Shown: positions 1 to 7,379 of the stretch, piece after piece
How positions within the stretch are numbered: position 1 is the stretch's first letter
Layout: each line of letters opens with the position of its first letter
From: Candidatus Ethanoperedens thermophilum
Lineage (GTDB): Archaea; Halobacteriota; Methanosarcinia; Methanosarcinales; EX4572-44
DNA: 12,839 nt
Assembly: GCA_012910725.1 (NCBI GenBank)
Contig: WNEG01000033.1
Span: 1 to 12,839, forward strand
Direction of reading: 5' to 3'
Program-made: the position numbers and the translations under genes
Notes under the pieces: model-generated
Databases searched by the model: none
The model's input: the letters and a program-made list of their open reading frames with translations, nothing else
Told to the model about the DNA's origin: nothing

Positions 1-6
1 TCTGCA

Positions 7-28
7 CTTGATTGCTGACGCAATCAAG
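7..28. repeat. Perfect hairpin, 9-bp stem
   Basis: Arms CTTGATTGC and GCAATCAAG are perfectly complementary around a TGAC loop. Positions 1-16 recur with one mismatch at 12818-12833, at the other edge of the window, so this belongs to a dispersed intergenic element rather than to a gene-specific terminator. No coding sequence overlaps it on the plus strand. The gene upstream lies outside the window, so a terminator role for that gene cannot be excluded. Confidence 0.6.
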
Positions 29-114
29 AGTTATTTCTGCAAAGCGCAGCTTTGCAGTGCAGCGTAATCGAGAGTTAAGATCATCTCTGCAAAGCGCAGC
101 TTTGCAGGTGTGCA
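22..114. repeat. Imperfect tandem duplication with two identical GNA-loop hairpins upstream of atwA
   Basis: Two related units stand in tandem, about 22-61 and 66-114. Each starts AATC(A/G)AGAGTTA and ends in the same hairpin, at 37-57 and 87-107, with arms CTGCAAAGC and GCTTTGCAG around a GCA loop. The second unit carries a few extra bases before the hairpin and after it (GTG before TGCAG). The second hairpin ends 26 nt before the atwA start codon, so it probably lies in the atwA leader or promoter. No clear TATA box could be placed here. Confidence 0.7.
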
Positions 115-133
115 GGTATTAAGAGGTTTTACA

Positions 134-1876
134 ATGGAAATTATTAAGGTTGAAGGCTTAACAAAAAAATACAAAATAAAAAATACCAGTGATATCGTCG
201 TTGGACTAAACAATGTATCCTTTACGATCGCGGAAGGAGAGATACTTGGGGTACTTGGAAAAAGTGGCGCAGGAAAGTCAACACTGCTCCGGATATTAAG
301 AGGTATTGAAAAGTTTGACGAAGGAGAAGTGACTATTGACGGGGTAAGGCTAACACCAGATTCTACCAACAGTGATTTTTCAAAGGTGCAGAAAAAAACC
401 GCCATGCATTCCCAGCGATCTTTTGCGTCATGGGGTCAGTCAATTCTGCACAACGTGATGCGAAAAATCTGTGCAGCGCAAAGAGGGGCTGAAGAGCTTC
501 CAGAACGGGACAGTACAGATTATGAATCCATCAAAGATGAGGCAATGGAGATCATAGAACTCGTTGGATTAAAAAATAAATATAAATATTATTATAATAT
601 TTTAAGCGGTGGTGAAAAACAGCAAGTACTGCTTGCCCGACAACTCGCATTTAAACCAAGAGTACTCCTTCTTGACGAACCAGCCACCATGTCAGATCCA
701 CTCACACGAAACGCTCTTCTCGATACCATAAAAAAAGTACACGAAAAACTTGGACTCAGTATCATATTAGTATCGCATATGTCAGAAGTGCACGAATACC
801 TTTCAGATCGACTGATAATGCTTGAAAACGGATGTATTGTAGACGAAGGCTCAACATCCAGGGTGCTTAAAGAATTCACCAGGCAAATTGCAGAACCAGT
901 ACCACTTGAACCAATAACATCTAAAACTGAAAAGATTCTGCGGCTTAAAAACGTGTATAAAAAATATCGTTTAGTCACAAGCAGTGAACTGATACAAACC
1001 ATCGAAATGAAAAGCATCAACCTTTCCATACCAAAAGGCATAATAATGGCAATGATCGGACCTTCGGCAAAAGGAAAAACGGTGCTTATTCGACTGCTCA
1101 GTGGAATTGAAAAACCAGACGATGGTGAAGTGCTTGTCAACGTTGGCGGCGAATGGATCGATATTTCCAAATATGGACGAAAGTCCATCATCGCACGCCA
1201 GAAGGTAGAGGTTATGCACCAGGAATTTGGATTAATGCACAACGAAACAATATCAGAACAATTTGCCTATCGCCTGGGCCTAAAAAGCATTGAAACAATC
1301 GATAAAGCTATTGCGCGGGCAGAAGAGATTGGCATTACAGACCTGAAACTTGATGTATTATACAGACTTGCCGACCTTCCGGAAGACGAAGCAAAAGTAG
1401 CACTTAAAAAAATGGGGCTCGACACCGACATATTCTCTGAGCTGTTCCCAAGCTTCCCCGAAACAGAAGCAAGAAAAATAGCAAAACCAGTGCTTGAAGC
1501 CATGAATCTTTCAGAAGATATACTCGATCGTCATACTTATGAATTAAGCTGTGGTGAAGAGGTTAGAATAGCTATTGCACTGCATATGGTAAGCAAACCA
1601 GAAATACTGCTTCTCGATGAGCCTTTTGGAGATTTGGATCCACTGTCCCTCCGGGATGTGCTGAATGCCATAAAAAAGCTCAATAAAGAATTCAAAATAA
1701 CCATCATAGTGGTCAGTCATCAACTCGATGCAGTAAAAGAGATAGCACATGAAGCTGTATTCATCGAAGCAGGCATCACCAGGTGGGGTGAACCAGAAGA
1801 AGTCTGTGAAGTATTTCTTGAACGAATGCGAGAGATAGAGGCAAATCCACAGGAAAAAGAGATAGTACCCACCTGA
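134..1876 (+). CDS. atwA: Methyl-coenzyme M reductase system component A2 (twin ABC-type ATPase)
   Basis: This is a 580-residue soluble protein with two ABC ATPase domains and no membrane segments. Domain 1 has Walker A GKSGAGKST (42-50), signature LSGGE (157-161), Walker B RVLLLDEP (176-183) and H-loop His215. Domain 2 has Walker A GPSAKGKT (309-316), Q-loop Gln363, an altered signature LSCGE (471-475), Walker B ILLLDEP (491-497) and H-loop His529. A long stretch (about 340-470) separates Walker A and signature in domain 2. This layout and length match component A2, the ATPase that works with McrC and marker proteins in ATP-dependent reductive activation of MCR. The ATG at 134 is chosen because AAGAGG lies 7 nt upstream; an in-frame GTG at 110 falls against the upstream hairpin and is unlikely. 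mtnA follows after 2 nt. The main alternative, a generic ABC or ABC-F ATPase, fits less well. Confidence 0.9.
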   Translation: MEIIKVEGLTKKYKIKNTSDIVVGLNNVSFTIAEGEILGVLGKSGAGKSTLLRILRGIEKFDEGEVTIDGVRLTPDSTNSDFSKVQKKTAMHSQRSFASWGQSILHNVMRKICAAQRGAEELPERDSTDYESIKDEAMEIIELVGLKNKYKYYYNILSGGEKQQVLLARQLAFKPRVLLLDEPATMSDPLTRNALLDTIKKVHEKLGLSIILVSHMSEVHEYLSDRLIMLENGCIVDEGSTSRVLKEFTRQIAEPVPLEPITSKTEKILRLKNVYKKYRLVTSSELIQTIEMKSINLSIPKGIIMAMIGPSAKGKTVLIRLLSGIEKPDDGEVLVNVGGEWIDISKYGRKSIIARQKVEVMHQEFGLMHNETISEQFAYRLGLKSIETIDKAIARAEEIGITDLKLDVLYRLADLPEDEAKVALKKMGLDTDIFSELFPSFPETEARKIAKPVLEAMNLSEDILDRHTYELSCGEEVRIAIALHMVSKPEILLLDEPFGDLDPLSLRDVLNAIKKLNKEFKITIIVVSHQLDAVKEIAHEAVFIEAGITRWGEPEEVCEVFLERMREIEANPQEKEIVPT

Positions 1877-1878
1877 AT

Positions 1879-2907
1879 ATGGTGCTGCGCACCATTGACT
1901 GGAACAGCGAAAAGAACACCATTCATCTGGTGGACCAGACACTTCTACCAACAGAATACAAAACGATTGAATGCAGCACTGTTGACTCCCTCTGTGAAGC
2001 TATTAAAACACTACGGGTCAGGGGCGCTCCTGCAATCGGGGCAGCAGGAGCATATGGCATAGCACTTGCAGCACACAGGAGCAAAGCTTCTACAGCACTG
2101 AAATTATTAGATGAATTGGATTCTAAAGCAGCACAGATAAAGAGCACGCGTCCCACAGCGTCAAACCTCTCCCTGTCAGTAGAGCGAGTGATAAACACAA
2201 TCAAATCTGTTGCTGTTACAAAAGCAGATATAATCGATGTAGCTACCGAAGAAGCACAGCTGATTGCAGACGAAGATATCATAATCAACAAAAAACTGAG
2301 CAAACATGGTGCAAAATTACTCGAAGATGGCGATACAGTGATGACACATTGTAATGCCGGACGACTTGCCTGTGTTGGTTGGGGGACTGCTCTTGGAGTG
2401 GTACGGTCGGCAGTAGAAGATGGAAAAAAGATAAGAGTCATCGCCTGCGAAACAAGACCTTTACATCAGGGAAGTCGTATTACCGCGTATGAACTGATGG
2501 AAGATAAAATACCAGTAACCCTGATCGCTGACAGCACAGCAGGATATATGATGCGTCGCGGGCTTATTGACAAGATTATCGTTGGAGCAGACAGAATTAC
2601 AGAAGATGCTGTATTCAACAAAATTGGAACCTACACTCACAGCGTGCTTGCAAAGGAACATGATATCCCTCTTTATGTTGCAGCACCAGCGTCCACTGTA
2701 GATTGCAAACACAGTGAGGAAGAGATAATAATCGAAGAGCGGGACCCTGATGAGCTGCGATACTTCAAAGGGAGTCGGATTGCTCCATACAATGTGCCAG
2801 TATACAATCCTGCCTTTGATGCCACACCAATGGAAAACATCACTGCCATCATCACAGAAAAAGGAGTATTCCAGCCACCATTTTTAATAGAAGAGCTGAT
2901 AATATAA
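1879..2907 (+). CDS. mtnA: S-methyl-5-thioribose-1-phosphate isomerase family (MtnA)
   Basis: The 342-residue protein belongs to the MtnA/eIF2B-alpha-like family and has the usual MtnA length. Family blocks are RGAPAIG (49-55), THCNAG (156-161) with the expected catalytic Cys158, ETRPLHQGSR (191-200), and GADRI (236-240) with catalytic Asp238 followed by NKIGTY. The enzyme isomerises 5-methylthioribose-1-phosphate to the ribulose form in methylthioadenosine salvage. In methanogens a homologue is thought also to act on 5-deoxyribose-1-phosphate from 5'-deoxyadenosine, the radical-SAM by-product. The ATG lies 2 nt after the atwA stop, so the two genes are probably co-transcribed; no strong Shine-Dalgarno is visible, which suggests translational coupling. 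The catalytic pair argues against ribose-1,5-bisphosphate isomerase or a bare eIF2B subunit, but substrate range cannot be read from sequence. Confidence 0.88.
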   Translation: MVLRTIDWNSEKNTIHLVDQTLLPTEYKTIECSTVDSLCEAIKTLRVRGAPAIGAAGAYGIALAAHRSKASTALKLLDELDSKAAQIKSTRPTASNLSLSVERVINTIKSVAVTKADIIDVATEEAQLIADEDIIINKKLSKHGAKLLEDGDTVMTHCNAGRLACVGWGTALGVVRSAVEDGKKIRVIACETRPLHQGSRITAYELMEDKIPVTLIADSTAGYMMRRGLIDKIIVGADRITEDAVFNKIGTYTHSVLAKEHDIPLYVAAPASTVDCKHSEEEIIIEERDPDELRYFKGSRIAPYNVPVYNPAFDATPMENITAIITEKGVFQPPFLIEELII

Positions 2908-2959
2908 TATCAGTCAATTATGCCTGAATATGTTGTTTGAATAGTGTAATTAAGAAAGC

Positions 2960-3017
2960 CTCTGGTATCTCGCGTTGCAGTAAACAAACGACCCATTATA
3001 TCGGTTATTTACCAGAG
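2960..3017. repeat. Inverted repeat in the convergent intergenic region
   Basis: CTCTGGTA (2960-2967) is the exact reverse complement of TACCAGAG (3010-3017), 42 nt apart. The left arm begins a 19-nt block (2961-2979) that recurs at 10941-10959 with two mismatches. TCGCGTTG (2970-2977) also has its reverse complement CAACGCGA at 3112-3119. The stretch 2908-3188 holds no credible gene; it lies between the 3' ends of mtnA and cfbD and looks like a decayed or small non-coding repeat element. Confidence 0.45.
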
Positions 3018-3045
3018 CTCGCCCCACTTTGGTTTCGAGGGGTTT

Positions 3046-3062
3046 ATCACGAATTTCGTGAT
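3046..3062. terminator. Hairpin between convergent genes, possible terminator
   Basis: ATCACGAA and TTCGTGAT form a near-continuous palindrome around a single T. It sits between the converging mtnA and cfbD transcripts, where a bidirectional stop signal would be useful. No long T-run follows on either strand, and archaeal termination depends mainly on T-tracts, so the role is uncertain. Confidence 0.3.
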
Positions 3063-3172
3063 TTCTAAGCCAATAATGCTAAACAAGTATGATTCATCTG
3101 AAAGATGCTTCCAACGCGAAGCACCAAATAGCCAAAATCTCCCTCTTCGATTGTTTTTCATCTTAAATTTGG

Positions 3173-3181
3173 AAATAAAAA
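3173..3181 (-). terminator. T-rich tract after cfbD, probable archaeal terminator
   Basis: Read on the minus strand, TTTTTATTT begins 7 nt after the cfbD stop codon, at the end of the sufC-sufB-cfbD operon. Archaeal RNA polymerase commonly terminates at such T-rich tracts without a hairpin. Placement fits; the run is interrupted by one A. Confidence 0.4.
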
Positions 3182-3188
3182 TGCCTTC

Positions 3189-4271
3189 TTATTGTTTTTG
3201 TATTAAATCTCTTACAGTTTCGCCAAACTCTGATTCTACGACACTTCGCACGCCAAGTGTTTTTGGGTGAAGGTCGATTTCAACGACCACATGGTGGTGT
3301 CCTGCTTTTTTCAGTGGTGCTACAAGGCGCGGCCCATTCGTAATGGAGAATACTTCTGCATGTTCTGGCGGTATGATTGCATGCGGGATTCCTGTTATTA
3401 CTATGTAGTCCAGGTCTTTAATGAGCTTCTCCACACAGGTGTTTATTATAGCATATTCGTCAAGTCCACCGCAGAGGTGGTGCAATACCACCCCCTTTTC
3501 GCAAAACTCACGTTTTATATCCCGTGCATAGCGCTGTATTCTGGGAAGTCCCACTTCTTCAAGGTTTGCAATATTTATAAGCTCCACATGAAACCTTGAT
3601 GCTGCTTCATTTACTGCAAGGAGTATGTCTGCAAACATGTATACGGTTTCTTTTTTAGCGTTTAATACCACTGCACCCTTCTTTCGCTCTTTCATAAGAC
3701 TTATGAGCCGTTTTGCCACTGCATACTTGGTATCGCCTCTTGATGGTTGGATGTATCCGCTGCTTGCCGCACCTCTTTCTTTTTCGAGCTCTGAAGCTTT
3801 CTGCATGAGATGTTTCTGTCGGTCAAGCTCGGATTTGCTGATTAAACCTGTATTTCTTGCTGCCTCCAGTGTTTTAATAACGCCTACAATGTTATCATGG
3901 TATCCTGCGTGGATGTCTACTACTATTATAGGGATGCTTGCATGTATCTCATCAACAGCACTTTTCAGGTTTTCTCCTATGATCATGCTTGCACAGGTGC
4001 CAACAACCCCAACAGTTTTTGGGTCGAACATGGATATTACCTGTTTGAGTACCTCTGTCAGTCGATTTCCTGCACCAAAGATGTAGTCTGTCTCATCCAT
4101 TGCAGTAGTTACCACGTGCATGCCTTCTTCTTCTAGCATGCGTGCAAGCTTGTAGTTGCAGCCAGGCGGACCGTGCATAACTGCTACGTCCACATCAAGG
4201 TCCCGGAGGGTAAAAAGTGCTGCTGCAATCGCATTTGGTCTTGGGTGAAGTATTTTAAGATCTGCCGCCAT
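3189..4271 (-). CDS. cfbD: Ni-sirohydrochlorin a,c-diamide reductive cyclase subunit CfbD (marker protein 13)
   Basis: This 360-residue soluble protein is a NifD-like homologue. With NifH-like CfbC, CfbD carries out the ATP-dependent multi-electron reduction and ring closure of Ni-sirohydrochlorin a,c-diamide during synthesis of F430, the nickel cofactor of MCR. Visible features are the N-terminal HPRPNAIAAALFTLRDLDVD (9-28), MHGPPGC (32-38) with Cys38, GTCASMI (91-97) with Cys93, and HHLCGG (264-269) with Cys267; the first two cysteines are plausible Fe-S ligands. The length fits CfbD and is shorter than NifD. The start at 4271 is chosen because homology-like sequence begins there; in-frame codons up to 4328 overlap the sufB end and encode an unlikely lead, and the Shine-Dalgarno (GTGAG) is weak. 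It is the last gene of a suf operon, 35 nt after sufB. cfbC and other cfb genes are not in the window. Confidence 0.88.
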   Translation of the reverse strand: MAADLKILHPRPNAIAAALFTLRDLDVDVAVMHGPPGCNYKLARMLEEEGMHVVTTAMDETDYIFGAGNRLTEVLKQVISMFDPKTVGVVGTCASMIIGENLKSAVDEIHASIPIIVVDIHAGYHDNIVGVIKTLEAARNTGLISKSELDRQKHLMQKASELEKERGAASSGYIQPSRGDTKYAVAKRLISLMKERKKGAVVLNAKKETVYMFADILLAVNEAASRFHVELINIANLEEVGLPRIQRYARDIKREFCEKGVVLHHLCGGLDEYAIINTCVEKLIKDLDYIVITGIPHAIIPPEHAEVFSITNGPRLVAPLKKAGHHHVVVEIDLHPKTLGVRSVVESEFGETVRDLIQKQ

Positions 4272-4306
4272 TTTATTTCTCACTTTTATGCGAAGTTTTA
4301 GACAAT

Positions 4307-5488
4307 TCACACCACCTTCTCCAGGCACATATCAAGCATTTTCTTTATATCGCGTGCAAGTGCATCAGGAAGTCCGGTGATATCCACATTTAAAAATCCA
4401 CGAATAATGAGTGAAGTAGCTTCCTCTTTACTCAAACCTCTTGCCATTAAGTATTGAATCTCTTCTTCTGCAATCTTTCCGACAGCAGCCTCGTGTGAAA
4501 GCTCGAGATCTTTACACATTGCCTTAAGCTCTGGAATCGAATCTATTTCAGCATCATCAGAAAGCAGCAGTCCAGTGCATTCGATATGCCCCTTTGCGTT
4601 TGCCCCCTTCCCTATGATATCACTGCGCGATATAATCTTCGCATGATCGGTAGCAATCGCCCGTGATATGATCTCTGCCCTGCTATTATTGCCTTGAAGC
4701 ACCGCTCTTGCGCCCATATCGACTTTTGTACTTCCTGTGGCATACACGATTGACTGAAATGTCGCTCTTGCATTTCTGCCAACACAATAGGCTGTTGGAT
4801 ACGTTTGAAGCGATTTTACAGGGGTCATCAAAATATAATTATCAATAAAAACGGCATCATCCTCTATCACCACCGCGGTTCTTGGCCTGACTTCCATACC
4901 CTCACTCCAGTTATGTATCATAGTAAACGTGATTTTTGCTCCCTTCTTCACATAAAACTCGGAAACACCAAGATGGAGTGCAGAGTTGACCGTATGCGAA
5001 ACAGAACATCCTGCAATGATGTGAAGTTCGGAATTCTCTTCTGCAATCACAATGTTGTGTACCTTCTGCCCGCTGTTATCTGATGTGATAAATAAACAGG
5101 CTTGTGCTGGAACCGTTACCTTTGAACCAGCCTTAGACCTGATGAAATAGCCCTGTCCATGTTCTAATTCGACATCGGCGGTATATTTATCCATATCTGA
5201 CGGGACTATTTTCCATAGATAATCTTTGAGCCAGTTATACTTCTTTAAGGCATCTGCAGTGCCCATAATCTCCAGACCCTCATGTTCTGCATTTGAATAG
5301 ATAACAGAGTCATCCTGCTGTAAAAATGAGCCAGCCCGATTCTTTCCGATTGGTTCAATTCCCGCATCGAGTATGTCATCCCGATATTCTTCTGGAAATT
5401 CATCCAGCGATTTTATGGGTTTATGTTCTTTCCCGGTAGTGAATCTCTCAATTGCAATGTCTTCATCTGGAGATGTATTTTCGTTCAT
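4307..5488 (-). CDS. sufB: Fe-S cluster assembly scaffold SufB (SufB/SufD family)
   Basis: The 393-residue protein is the single SufB/SufD-type scaffold of the minimal archaeal SufBC system. Fe-S clusters are assembled on SufB while SufC hydrolyses ATP. Most of the chain (about 100-300) is the repetitive strand-rich region expected for the beta-helix core. The C-terminal block is well preserved: HIECTGLLL (301-309) with Cys304, aligning with the essential Cys405 of E. coli SufB, then EIDSIPEL (314-321), LSHEA (330-334), and QYLMARGLSKEEATSLIIRG (345-364). The N-terminal cysteine cluster of some bacterial SufB proteins is absent, as usual for this archaeal group. AGAGGA, inside the end of sufC, lies 9 nt before the ATG; the gap to sufC is 6 nt. 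No SufD, SufS or SufU gene is nearby, which fits methanogens that use sulfide as sulfur source. Confidence 0.9.
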   Translation of the reverse strand: MNENTSPDEDIAIERFTTGKEHKPIKSLDEFPEEYRDDILDAGIEPIGKNRAGSFLQQDDSVIYSNAEHEGLEIMGTADALKKYNWLKDYLWKIVPSDMDKYTADVELEHGQGYFIRSKAGSKVTVPAQACLFITSDNSGQKVHNIVIAEENSELHIIAGCSVSHTVNSALHLGVSEFYVKKGAKITFTMIHNWSEGMEVRPRTAVVIEDDAVFIDNYILMTPVKSLQTYPTAYCVGRNARATFQSIVYATGSTKVDMGARAVLQGNNSRAEIISRAIATDHAKIISRSDIIGKGANAKGHIECTGLLLSDDAEIDSIPELKAMCKDLELSHEAAVGKIAEEEIQYLMARGLSKEEATSLIIRGFLNVDITGLPDALARDIKKMLDMCLEKVV

Positions 5489-5494
5489 TTAAAT

Positions 5495-6247
5495 TCAGTC
5501 CTCTTTGCTGCACAACTCCACGCATTTTTCAAAGCCATTCGCTATGATATTCTTTGTTACCTCATCAGGCATTCCGGAGCATGCCACCCGTCCATCGAGC
5601 ATTACATGTGCACGGTCTGCTTTAAGGTACTGCATGACAGAACCGCTGTGGGTGATTACAAGACCTGCCTTATTCCTCTTACTTGGCCTCTTGTTTCTAT
5701 CAAGAAGCTCACTGATGATTTTCCCAATAAGTTCTATGTTCTCGATATCCACACCAGAATCTGGCTCGTCAAACATGATAAACTCTGGTGATTGTGCAAG
5801 TATTTGCAGTATCTCAGACTTTTTGACTTCCCCACCTGAAAAACCAAGATTCACATCGCGGCTTAAAAAATCAGTTGAAATGTTGAGCCTCCTGGCAAGT
5901 GCTATTACTTCTTTATCTGCCTCTTTTTTTTCTTTTCCAAGTGTGATATTTACCATGTCACCAAGCTTTACACCCCTTATTTCCGGGGGGTGCTGGAACG
6001 ACATGCCCATCCCAAGTTTCACACGTTCGTTGGTTGGCAAATGAGTTATATCAACTTCTTTAAATATTATACATCCTTTTTTAACCTTGTAACCCGGATA
6101 GCCAAGAATCGTCATCAGTAGTGTTGTTTTTCCACAACCATTTGGCCCAAATAGTGCATGAACTTCTCCTGATTCGATATTAAGGGTTAAATCTCTTAAA
6201 ATCTCCTTTCCATTCACTTCCACAGTCAAATTTTTTATTTGCAGCAT
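5495..6247 (-). CDS. sufC: Fe-S cluster assembly ATPase SufC
   Basis: A 250-residue soluble ABC ATPase of normal SufC length. It has Walker A GPNGCGKTT (34-42), Q-loop Gln85 in SFQHPPEI (83-90), signature FSGGE (136-140), Walker B FIMFDEPDSGVD (156-167) and switch His200. The FQHPPEI and DEPDSGVD forms are typical of SufC and unlike those of transport ATPases, and no permease accompanies it. It pairs with SufB, driving the scaffold's conformational change. The ATG is preceded by GGTGGT a few bases upstream. It is the first gene of the sufC-sufB-cfbD operon and is transcribed divergently from the wtp genes. Confidence 0.92.
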   Translation of the reverse strand: MLQIKNLTVEVNGKEILRDLTLNIESGEVHALFGPNGCGKTTLLMTILGYPGYKVKKGCIIFKEVDITHLPTNERVKLGMGMSFQHPPEIRGVKLGDMVNITLGKEKKEADKEVIALARRLNISTDFLSRDVNLGFSGGEVKKSEILQILAQSPEFIMFDEPDSGVDIENIELIGKIISELLDRNKRPSKRNKAGLVITHSGSVMQYLKADRAHVMLDGRVACSGMPDEVTKNIIANGFEKCVELCSKED

Positions 6248-6284
6248 ACTACCACCGAAAAAAGAAATATTGGGACGTTAAAGG

Positions 6285-6292
6285 CTTTTATT
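6285..6292 (-). promoter_or_regulatory. Possible TATA box for the suf-cfbD operon
   Basis: On the minus strand this reads AATAAAAG, an acceptable archaeal TATA-like element, about 38-45 nt upstream of the sufC start codon. That would place transcription start near 6262 with a short leader carrying the GGTGGT ribosome-binding site. Assigned by eye only. Confidence 0.3.
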
Positions 6293-6331
6293 GCATAGAT
6301 GCCGATGATTTAACTTCGGTCATTTCCCTGC

Positions 6332-6347
6332 ATCACTCTTAAGTGAT
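6332..6347. promoter_or_regulatory. Palindrome in the sufC/wtpB divergent region, possible operator
   Basis: ATCACT and AGTGAT are exact complements separated by CTTA. The site is mid-way in the region separating sufC from the wtp genes, where a dimeric regulator could act on both. There is only one copy in the region, so this is suggestive only. Confidence 0.3.
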
Positions 6348-6438
6348 ATTCATCTATTATAACTTTTTCGTTTGAGGGTTGCGTTGCGTTTAAGGGAGTT
6401 AATCAAGATTTATTATCTCTGCACATGGAGTGTGTAGT

Positions 6439-6461
6439 CCTGCACAACGAAGTTGTACAGG
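6439..6461. repeat. GNA-loop hairpin upstream of wtpB
   Basis: CCTGCACAAC (6439-6448) and GTTGTACAGG (6452-6461) pair over 10 positions with one C/A mismatch around a GAA loop. AGGTG spans the end of the hairpin, and TCTCTGCAC occurs just upstream (6417-6425). In layout it resembles the hairpins before atwA (87-107) and mmp6 (8510-8530). It is about 100 nt upstream of the chosen wtpB start. Confidence 0.55.
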
Positions 6462-6527
6462 TGTCAATCCCCCCGTAATCTCATGGTCCCATACGAATAC
6501 CTGGGAATGGTTCTGTCTGGCAAATCG

Positions 6528-6533
6528 TTATAT
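6528..6533 (+). promoter_or_regulatory. Possible TATA box for a near-leaderless wtpBC transcript
   Basis: TTATAT lies 28-33 nt before the ATG at 6561, the spacing expected for a leaderless archaeal transcript, and none of the candidate wtpB starts has a Shine-Dalgarno sequence. This is weak evidence; TATTATAA-like sequence near 6354-6362 is an alternative that would include the hairpin in the leader. Confidence 0.25.
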
Positions 6534-6560
6534 CGTATGGCACATAATGAACGATTCAAG

Positions 6561-7379
6561 ATGCACCTTAAGACAATTAAAAATGTGATGAAAAAACTAA
6601 AAAAAGATAGGTTTCTTCTTCTTTTCTTCTTTTCAGGATTCTTCCTCGTTGCCTTTGTCTTTGTTACACTTGGAGATATGTTTTATCGACAAACCGGTGA
6701 TATGCCAGCCTTGATTGGTGCAGCAAAGAATTCCACGATTCTAACTGCAATATGGATAAGCATCTCTGCTGCATCAGTCTCGGCACTAATCGCTTTTATC
6801 TTTGGAGTCCCTTTAGCATACATCCTCGCACGAAAGGATTTTGCATTCAAGAGTGTTATCGAAGGCATCATAGACATTCCGATTATGATTCCACATGTTG
6901 TTGCCGGGATTGCACTCTATGGGGTTTTTATGCGATCGGGGATTATTGGTGCACCTTTTGGTAAGCTTGGAATCGTCTTCGTGGATGCGTTTCCGGGAAT
7001 TGTTGCCGCCATGCTGTTTATGAGCCTCCCATATCTTGTTGATACAGCAAGAGAAGGTTTTAAAACCGTTGATCCAAGACTGGAAAACGTGTCACGTTCA
7101 CTTGGGGCATCCCAGTGGACAACGTTTAGGAAGATAACATTCCCTCTTGCATCGCCGTCAATATTCAATGGATGTATATTATGCTGGGCTCGTGGGGTAA
7201 GCGAATTCTCAGCTGTTCTTATCATCGCATACTTCCCAAAGTCTGCCCCTGTTATGATATACGATCTATTCACAATGTATGGTTTAACAAGTTCAAGACC
7301 TGCATCAATACTCCTCGTTTCAATCTGCCTTGTAATCTTTATCATCCTGCGAGCATCTAAACATGGAGAAAAACGATGA
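6561..7379 (+). CDS. wtpB: Tungstate/molybdate-type ABC transporter permease (WtpB/ModB family)
   Basis: From the ATG at 6561 this is a 272-residue membrane protein. A basic N terminus (KKLKKDR) precedes the first hydrophobic helix, and about six helices follow. Family marks are FGVPLAYILAR, GIIDIPIMIPHVVAGIAL, and an EAA-like loop DPRLENVSRSLGASQWTTFR followed by KITFPLASPSI, where the ATPase docks. The form IDIPIMIPHVVAGIAL is typical of WtpB/ModB permeases. The start is uncertain: in-frame ATGs at 6483, 6507, 6537 and 6588 also exist, none with a Shine-Dalgarno; 6588 gives the most compact protein. It overlaps wtpC by 4 nt (ATGA). No periplasmic binding protein gene precedes it, unlike the common wtpA-wtpB-wtpC order. 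The substrate (tungstate versus molybdate) is inferred from family resemblance. Confidence 0.8.
   Translation: MHLKTIKNVMKKLKKDRFLLLFFFSGFFLVAFVFVTLGDMFYRQTGDMPALIGAAKNSTILTAIWISISAASVSALIAFIFGVPLAYILARKDFAFKSVIEGIIDIPIMIPHVVAGIALYGVFMRSGIIGAPFGKLGIVFVDAFPGIVAAMLFMSLPYLVDTAREGFKTVDPRLENVSRSLGASQWTTFRKITFPLASPSIFNGCILCWARGVSEFSAVLIIAYFPKSAPVMIYDLFTMYGLTSSRPASILLVSICLVIFIILRASKHGEKR

Noticed and set aside
31..405. Minus-strand ORF of 124 codons over the atwA 5' end.
   Set aside because: It is antisense to the clearly coding ATPase domain and its sequence is low-complexity and serine/proline-rich, as expected for a shadow frame.
3058..3270. Plus-strand ORF of 70 codons.
   Set aside because: It overlaps the cfbD 3' end antisense and has no convincing ribosome-binding site or recognisable sequence.
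3189..4271. Nitrogenase NifD/NifE or another nitrogenase-like subunit.
   Set aside because: The length of 360 residues and the HPRPNAIAAALFTLRDLDVD and MHGPPGC pattern fit CfbD; no nif genes are nearby.
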